A stretch of DNA of 32,608 nucleotides, taken from positions 1 to 32,608 of the forward strand of contig JAEYRN010000096.1 in the NCBI GenBank assembly GCA_023435565.1, in the 5' to 3' direction. The notes below the pieces were generated by a model that did not search any database, was not told the origin of the DNA, and saw nothing but the letters and a program-made list of their open reading frames with translations. Positions 28,132-32,608 of this stretch are shown here, one piece after another; within the stretch, counting starts at the first letter, position 1, and every line of letters begins with the position of its first letter. Made by a program: the position numbers and the translations under genes. Source of the stretch: Bacillota bacterium. GTDB taxonomy: Bacteria; Bacillota; UBA4882; UBA8346.

Positions 28132-30049
28132 TATTGCTAATAAAATTAAATATTTCCTTATTTATTATATCAATATTTTGTTCATACATTTTCGTCGCAT
28201 GTTCAATAATTGATTTATAGTTTTCTTCATTTGTATTTATTCTTTCAGCTAATTTATCTTGTTTTCCTTTATCAATATCAGGTACTGGTAACTCTTGTAA
28301 CTTAGATTGATTTAAGGCAGTTATAGTTGCTCCCCCCTGCATATCTTGTATCAGCTCTTTTCCTTTTGAACTATCTAAATAAAACTTAAGAAAGCAAGGA
28401 TTATATTCTTTTTTTACTCTTATAAGCATGATATTCCCTGAAATAACACTTGGAGGCATGTTTTCCTCATATATAGCTATCTTTATCAATGTTCCTCGTG
28501 CTGAAATAATTATATCTTTAGGTCTTAGCTCATATAATGAAATTTTACTGTCAGAAAGTCCATCAATTTTTTCATTAAACTCTATCTTACCATTGTTTAT
28601 ATCGCTAATTTTAATATAATAGTGTGTTCCCTTATCTTTTATCAATTTATCCATCTCATCTTTTGGTATTTGCATGCCTCTTTTAATATCTGCAACATCT
28701 TTTAATCTCTTCACTTTACCTTGTATAAAATATAACTCTTTATTATTTAAATATAATGAGCTATCTAATTCAAAGCTGTTTTTCTCAATTACTGAAACAT
28801 CTACAATTCTACTGTAATTATTAATTTCACTCCAATTATGGTAAACTTTCAGTATTTTTTCTATGTGCTCACTAGATAAGTCATTTTTACCTCTCTCTAT
28901 TTTATAATATTCCTTGCTTGCATCAATAAATAATATTTTATGTTTCTTGTCCAATTCCTTACTTTTATTTATGATTAAAATTTCAATTGGTATGGTTTTG
29001 GAACCATATAAATTACAAGGTAAAGAAATTACTGCCTCAATTAAATCTTCTATTATAAGATTTTTTCTGATAGATACCTCAGTATTACGAGTTAATGTCC
29101 CTTTACTTACAATAAAAGCAGCTTTCCCCTGAGCCCTCAGTGCAGCTATACCACGTTGGACAAAGAGCCAATCAGCAAACATTTTACTCGGATAATCATA
29201 TCTGAACTCATCATGATAACTAATTTCATTAGCATTCCAATTTAGACCAAGTGGCAAGTTAGACAATATAACATCAAATTCGGATATTTTTCTGCTTCCG
29301 ATTAAAACTGCCTCTTTTAAACTATCTTTAATGACTATTTCAGGTTGTTTTACTCCGTGTAATAATAAATTAAGTTTACCAACAAGAGCAACTTTATAGT
29401 TTATTTCCTGTCCATACAATCTAATTTTGTCAATATCCAATTCCCTATCGTTACATTGGTTAACAACTTCAGCCAAAATACCACATGTTCCAGCTGCTAT
29501 ATCTGCCAAGCCCATATATTCATATAATGGAAATAACGTTGCTAATATCACTTTTACAGGTTTTGGAGTAGTTAATGAGTAGAAACTTGAATAATCAGTT
29601 AAGTTCTGCAAAAACAGTTCCATAAATGGTCCCATTATTTCCTTTTCTGTATTTCTATCCACGAATTGAATGTCACTGAAGGATGTAAATACAACTTTAA
29701 TATGTTCAGGCTTTACATAGTCAATATAAGCAAAACATAAAGATGTGAATATTCCTTTTAAAATAGGGTTATTAGCTTCAAGCTCCTCAGCTAACTTATA
29801 TAGTTTTTTATTACAACTTTCACTATTATACAAAGCTCTAATGTTTAGTTTATTTGCAAATAATTCTTCAACTTGTTCAGAAACATTCCAATTATATCTT
29901 TCTTTTGAATCACATATCCATTTCATCAATAATATACCCACCGGGAGGAAATCTACTTCCGCCTGTGGTGCTTGTGTCGCAAATAAACTATATAGTTCAC
30001 TTGTGTAGTTTAACAACTTATTAATTAGATAATTTTTATTAGTATTCAT
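28121..30049 (-). CDS. N-6 DNA methylase-like protein fused to a type I specificity half-domain
   Basis: 642 residues. Residues about 1-420 follow type I HsdM: a helical N-terminus, SAM motif I as GLADIAAGTCGILAEV, then PSKMFADWLFVQRGIAALRAQGKAAFIV and IRKNLIIEDLIEAVISLPCNLYGSKTIPIEIL. Where HsdM has the catalytic NPPF/Y, this reads SNLPLGLNW, so the second residue and the aromatic base-stacking residue are lost. Residues about 430-640 resemble one target-recognition domain plus spacer of HsdS (VKRLKDVADIKRGMQI ... ALNQSKLQELPVPD). No restriction subunit is in the window. It may bind a specific DNA sequence without methylating it. It follows the MqsR-like gene by 60 bp; the start has GAGGAGGG. 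Confidence 0.85.
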   Translation of the reverse strand: MNTNKNYLINKLLNYTSELYSLFATQAPQAEVDFLPVGILLMKWICDSKERYNWNVSEQVEELFANKLNIRALYNSESCNKKLYKLAEELEANNPILKGIFTSLCFAYIDYVKPEHIKVVFTSFSDIQFVDRNTEKEIMGPFMELFLQNLTDYSSFYSLTTPKPVKVILATLFPLYEYMGLADIAAGTCGILAEVVNQCNDRELDIDKIRLYGQEINYKVALVGKLNLLLHGVKQPEIVIKDSLKEAVLIGSRKISEFDVILSNLPLGLNWNANEISYHDEFRYDYPSKMFADWLFVQRGIAALRAQGKAAFIVSKGTLTRNTEVSIRKNLIIEDLIEAVISLPCNLYGSKTIPIEILIINKSKELDKKHKILFIDASKEYYKIERGKNDLSSEHIEKILKVYHNWSEINNYSRIVDVSVIEKNSFELDSSLYLNNKELYFIQGKVKRLKDVADIKRGMQIPKDEMDKLIKDKGTHYYIKISDINNGKIEFNEKIDGLSDSKISLYELRPKDIIISARGTLIKIAIYEENMPPSVISGNIMLIRVKKEYNPCFLKFYLDSSKGKELIQDMQGGATITALNQSKLQELPVPDIDKGKQDKLAERINTNEENYKSIIEHATKMYEQNIDIINKEIFNFISNNDK

Positions 30050-30109
30050 ACGCCCTCCTCATGGATACTCAGAATACTTAAATTTAAATATGTATAATAA
30101 ATACTCCTA

Positions 30110-30457
30110 TTAGTCTTCATCTTCATGAAATGATATACATACAACTTCATCCGGAGGATTATACCTTATTTTTATATAGATAATTTCATCCGTAAGATAT
30201 TCCGATTTAAATTTATACACATAACCAGGATATCCATCCCTGTCTTCCTGTGGACCTAGCGGCTTATCCTTATCGCTTAATCTTAGTATTGCTTCTCTAA
30301 CATGTTCAAGGTTTAAACCTCTATCCTTTAGAAAGTTGTTATTTTTTTCTCTGTCCGCCAATACATATGATCTTTTTGCAACCATCCGCTTTACTTCTTT
30401 TAAAAAGCTATTAAGAAACTGATCTTTAATAAAAATCCCCCCTTCCTCACATATCAA
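30110..30457 (-). CDS. MqsR-like toxin
   Basis: About 106-115 residues. The pattern matches the MqsR family: FLKEVKRMVAKRSYVL near the N-terminus, FLKDRGLNLEHVREAILRLSDKD, a G(P)..D segment and the ending IIYIKIRYNPPDEVVCISFHED (family: elYIKl...v.v.SFH). MqsR toxins are mRNA interferases of the RelE-like fold. The open frame reaches a TTG at 30457 with no ribosome site. A strong site, GGAAGGGGGG, lies 6 nt before an in-frame ATT at 30430 (then AAAGATCAG), so ATT initiation is likely. It lies downstream of a zinc-finger/XRE/Panacea gene, the expected antitoxin. Confidence 0.72.
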   Translation of the reverse strand: MICEEGGIFIKDQFLNSFLKEVKRMVAKRSYVLADREKNNNFLKDRGLNLEHVREAILRLSDKDKPLGPQEDRDGYPGYVYKFKSEYLTDEIIYIKIRYNPPDEVVCISFHEDED

Positions 30458-30607
30458 CTGTATACTCGTAGTACTTAAATATAAATGTGCAAATTAATAT
30501 GCAGGACTATGCCTACATATTAATTATATTACTCCAAAATCATTTTCACGTCAAGAATAATTATCCAAGCAATGTGTTTTGTTCATAATTTAAATATTTT
30601 AAACAAT

Positions 30608-31621
30608 TTACTTAAAATCCAATTTCATTTTCTCAGCATAATCGTAAGAAATTATACAATTTATATCATTTTCCAGCCAACCATCTTCCTTATGAGATTT
30701 TTTCGATATTTCGCTACAACTCATGTTTTTTAACTTCTCAATTACAGCATTAATAACTTCCATCTCATCTTTGGAATAAATAGATATATCATAATTTTTC
30801 TTACTTATGATTTTGGCTTTAGTAGAATTATTGTAAACATCCTCGGTTTCCTCAACATAAAACTTTTCATCTAGTAAATTAATTATCTCTTCATAACCTT
30901 TTTTTTCAATTACAGGACCATACTTCTGTTTTACATATCGCAAACCTGTTAACGATCTTATATTTTGTTTAAAGTTTTCAAAATCAATAAACCACAAATA
31001 TTTATTTAAGCTTGTTTTATATAAGTTGTCTGTTTTATCTGCAATATAGCTTATTAAATTTTCAACTCTCTCAATTTCAAATTTTCTAAAACCGTTTAAA
31101 ATATCTTCATCATGGCTTAATTCTACTTCGAGCAACAATTTAACAATATTTTTCCTCGAACTTTGAAAACACTTCGTTATATTGTTATTAGTTTTCTCAT
31201 TAATTCTTCCAGTTTCATACGCTTCCAAAACTTTTTGTTTAAGTATTTCCTCATTTGATATAATACTTTTTAACATATCACTGTGACTCTTACTGGGTAA
31301 TGCACCTCTTTCATACCTGTTTATTGTCATCTTTCCCCATCCCAGTAATGAGACAAGTTCCCTTTGTGATAAATCATATTTTTTACGGAACTCAACAATC
31401 TCCTGTGGAGATATTGTCCCTGACACTTCTCTATATGTTTCATAAAGTCTTTTAAAATTATCCTCTTCAACGGATGGTACAAAAATATCCTTACCACATT
31501 CATCGCAAACAGCTATAATTTCCTCAACGTTTACCAATTGACCTTTGTATTCTTGTATAACATTATTACGAATAGAGTAGTTCACCTTTTTATTACAATG
31601 AGAGCAAAAGGCATTTTTCAT
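30608..31621 (-). CDS. MqsA-type zinc-finger/XRE antitoxin with Panacea (DUF4065/SocA-like) domain
   Basis: 337 residues from the ATG at 31621, which has TAGGAG 8-9 nt upstream; the ATG at 31630 touches that site. Residues 1-50 are an MqsA-type zinc finger (FCSHCNKK ... VCDECGKD). Residues about 65-125 are an XRE HTH (PQEIVEFRKKYDLSQRELVSLLGWGKMTINRYERG). Residues about 195-280 (KYLWFIDFENFKQNIRSLTGLRYVKQKYGPVIEKKG) are a Panacea/SocA-like domain, known as an antitoxin module joined to many toxins. It should neutralise the MqsR-like protein and repress the operon, which may include the methylase-like gene. Confidence 0.87.
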   Translation of the reverse strand: MKNAFCSHCNKKVNYSIRNNVIQEYKGQLVNVEEIIAVCDECGKDIFVPSVEEDNFKRLYETYREVSGTISPQEIVEFRKKYDLSQRELVSLLGWGKMTINRYERGALPSKSHSDMLKSIISNEEILKQKVLEAYETGRINEKTNNNITKCFQSSRKNIVKLLLEVELSHDEDILNGFRKFEIERVENLISYIADKTDNLYKTSLNKYLWFIDFENFKQNIRSLTGLRYVKQKYGPVIEKKGYEEIINLLDEKFYVEETEDVYNNSTKAKIISKKNYDISIYSKDEMEVINAVIEKLKNMSCSEISKKSHKEDGWLENDINCIISYDYAEKMKLDFK

Positions 31622-31665
31622 TTCTAACATCTCCTAATCCCACAAATCTCACCCATTAACACTTA

Positions 31666-31725
31666 AACAATTAGACCTAGACCTCATATTTTTATATTAA
31701 TATAATATCATAGAAATTAATAAAA
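31666..31725 (-). promoter_or_regulatory. Probable antitoxin promoter/operator region
   Basis: Upstream of the antitoxin gene is a direct repeat AGACCTAGACCT (about 31670-31681) and an AT palindrome ATATTAATATAATAT. A -10-like element is present on the minus strand, but the -35 is unclear. The XRE antitoxin may bind here. Confidence 0.35.
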
Positions 31726-31749
31726 CGCCATCAATTGATGGCATTTTTT
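31723..31749. terminator. Bidirectional terminator
   Basis: GCCATCAATTGATGGC (31727-31742), a perfect palindrome with AAAA before and TTTTTT after it. Confidence 0.8.
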
Positions 31750-31843
31750 ATTATTGACTTATTTTAAATAAAATATTCAAGACTAAGTCGTGAGATTTTT
31801 TTAATACTAAATTCCCAGGTTGGGGTGGAAAAACTTTTATCTT

Positions 31844-32048
31844 CTAACTGGATACCTTTACACGCAATGGAACATTTATAAAAATATATTTCTTCTGTTT
31901 TGGCTGAGTTGGTTGAAAGGATACTCCTTTAATCAAATCAGAAACGATTTTCGGATCGTATTCGATTAGTGTTTGAAAATCCGCAGACGAGATACTTTTA
32001 CTACTTTTATTAGGACTCTGTTCTTTTTATCACACTCTATGATGGTCA
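31844..32048 (-). pseudogene. Frameshifted small gene, unrecognised
   Basis: On the minus strand an ATG at 32048 reads MTIIECDKK and then leaves frame at a run of five A; adding one A joins it to an open frame that continues EQSPNKSSKSISSADFQTL, then SDLIKGVSFQPTQPK and ends IFINVPLRVKVSS before a stop. The repaired product is about 68 residues. The conserved-looking downstream part supports a real gene broken by a single-base loss. No family is recognised. Confidence 0.4.
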
Positions 32049-32049
32049 T

Positions 32050-32287
32050 AGGTGCGTCTTTTATGAGCGGATCTTATTTTCCCAAGATATATATTATCGT
32101 TAGGACGGGTTCGGGTCTCCGGTGATTGTGGAGTAGAACAACGCCTGCTATATTGGCCAAATTCGCCGGTTTAAATACTTCTCTTGGATGAATCGGGCAG
32201 AATGCCCGATCGCCACGGTGTTAATCCCGATCACATGGGTTATCGGACGATATTGACTTTGAACGCTCTTAAATTTGAATTGATGAA
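32050..32287 (+). other. Decayed sequence upstream of integrase fragment
   Basis: Contains an open stretch ending RMPDRHGVNPDHMGYRTILT...KFELMK just before the integrase fragment, without start or recognised family. It is probably mobile-element debris. Confidence 0.3.
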
Positions 32288-32524
32288 ATGAATACTACTG
32301 TAAAGACTCATGAAAAAGAAGGACCGAAGCAAAAATTAAATTGGGGTACAACTAAAAGTACCGCTAGTGAAAGAATTATTCCTATTCCTGATGATGTTAT
32401 CGATGTACTGAAAAAATGGAAAACTCAACAAAAAGAATGGTTTTTAAAGCGAGGGATAAATAAAATTAAACCCACTGATCTAATTGCGTATTCCGATGAA
32501 ATCAGATCATCGATTCCGATTTAA
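32288..32524 (+). pseudogene. Tyrosine recombinase (phage-type integrase) fragment
   Basis: 78 residues. The segment GTTKSTASERIIPIPDDV followed by IDVLKKWKTQQKEWFLK matches the beta-sheet region at the start of the integrase catalytic domain (family: KT..S.R.I.l...l...L...k..Q). The N-terminal binding domain and all catalytic residues after this point are missing; the frame ends after DEIRSSIPI. It fits a dead integrase of the tRNA-Arg island or of a later insertion. Confidence 0.6.
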
Positions 32525-32608
32525 ATTGATCAGTTAGTCCGGTTTAAAATGATCGGAGCGAAGCGACGTTTGGGTTTTAATGGAATTACTCAGATGGTTC
32601 CAGTTTAT
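32522..32608. mobile_element. Possible transposon end
   Basis: Short related units TTAAATTGATCAG and TTTAAAATGATCGG occur 12 bp apart directly after the integrase fragment, as in the repeated termini of IS21-type elements. No transposase is present in the window. Confidence 0.25.

Overview
The window looks like the chromosome of a low-to-moderate G+C, probably endospore-forming Firmicute (Bacillota). Evidence: Spo0E-like and SpoIIAA-like proteins, strong AGGAGG-type ribosome binding sites, frequent TTG/GTG starts, a class-I c-di-GMP riboswitch with an intrinsic terminator, and paired short ChrA proteins. I cannot name the species.

Layout. (1) 1-4163, minus strand: a processing-type M16 peptidase pair, the inactive member cut short near the window edge; a two-gene chromate-transporter-type pair; and a secreted Arg/Glu-rich repeat protein. 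(2) 4457-15000 is the most interesting block. A c-di-GMP-I (GEMM-I) riboswitch and terminator precede a gene with an AfsA-type hotdog domain, the family that starts gamma-butyrolactone/butenolide signal synthesis in Streptomyces. It is followed by a HAD phosphatase, a short-chain dehydrogenase and a flavodoxin-ferredoxin fusion. Next come two SpoIIAA-like/SEC14-STAS-type proteins plus the stub of a third, a Spo0E-like phosphatase, an alpha/beta hydrolase, and a soluble histidine kinase whose N-terminus resembles the same SpoIIAA-like proteins. A response regulator with an XRE DNA-binding output, a cyclase-family hydrolase and a further SpoIIAA-like gene complete it. I propose a c-di-GMP-gated small-molecule signalling locus; the link between the parts is inference.

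(3) 15520-24088, minus strand, is a much GC-richer block: regulator, class II aldolase/epimerase, UlaB-type IIB, UlaA-type IIC, phosphotriesterase-family lactonase, Cof-type HAD phosphatase, enzyme I and HPr. It is a self-contained PTS in which the only EIIA visible is the C-terminal domain of the regulator. A divergent metallo-beta-lactamase-fold gene (24545-25393) shares with it near-identical promoters, each with an 18-bp palindromic site 11 bp upstream of the -35.

(4) 25637-32608 is an integrated defence-type island. It begins at a displaced 3' fragment of a tRNA-Arg(CCT) gene, carries an AbiE toxin-antitoxin pair with a clear promoter/operator region, a methylase-specificity fusion with an altered catalytic motif, an MqsR-like toxin with a zinc-finger/XRE/Panacea antitoxin, and ends in integrase and other gene debris. 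Several dispersed repeat families sit in the intergenic gaps.
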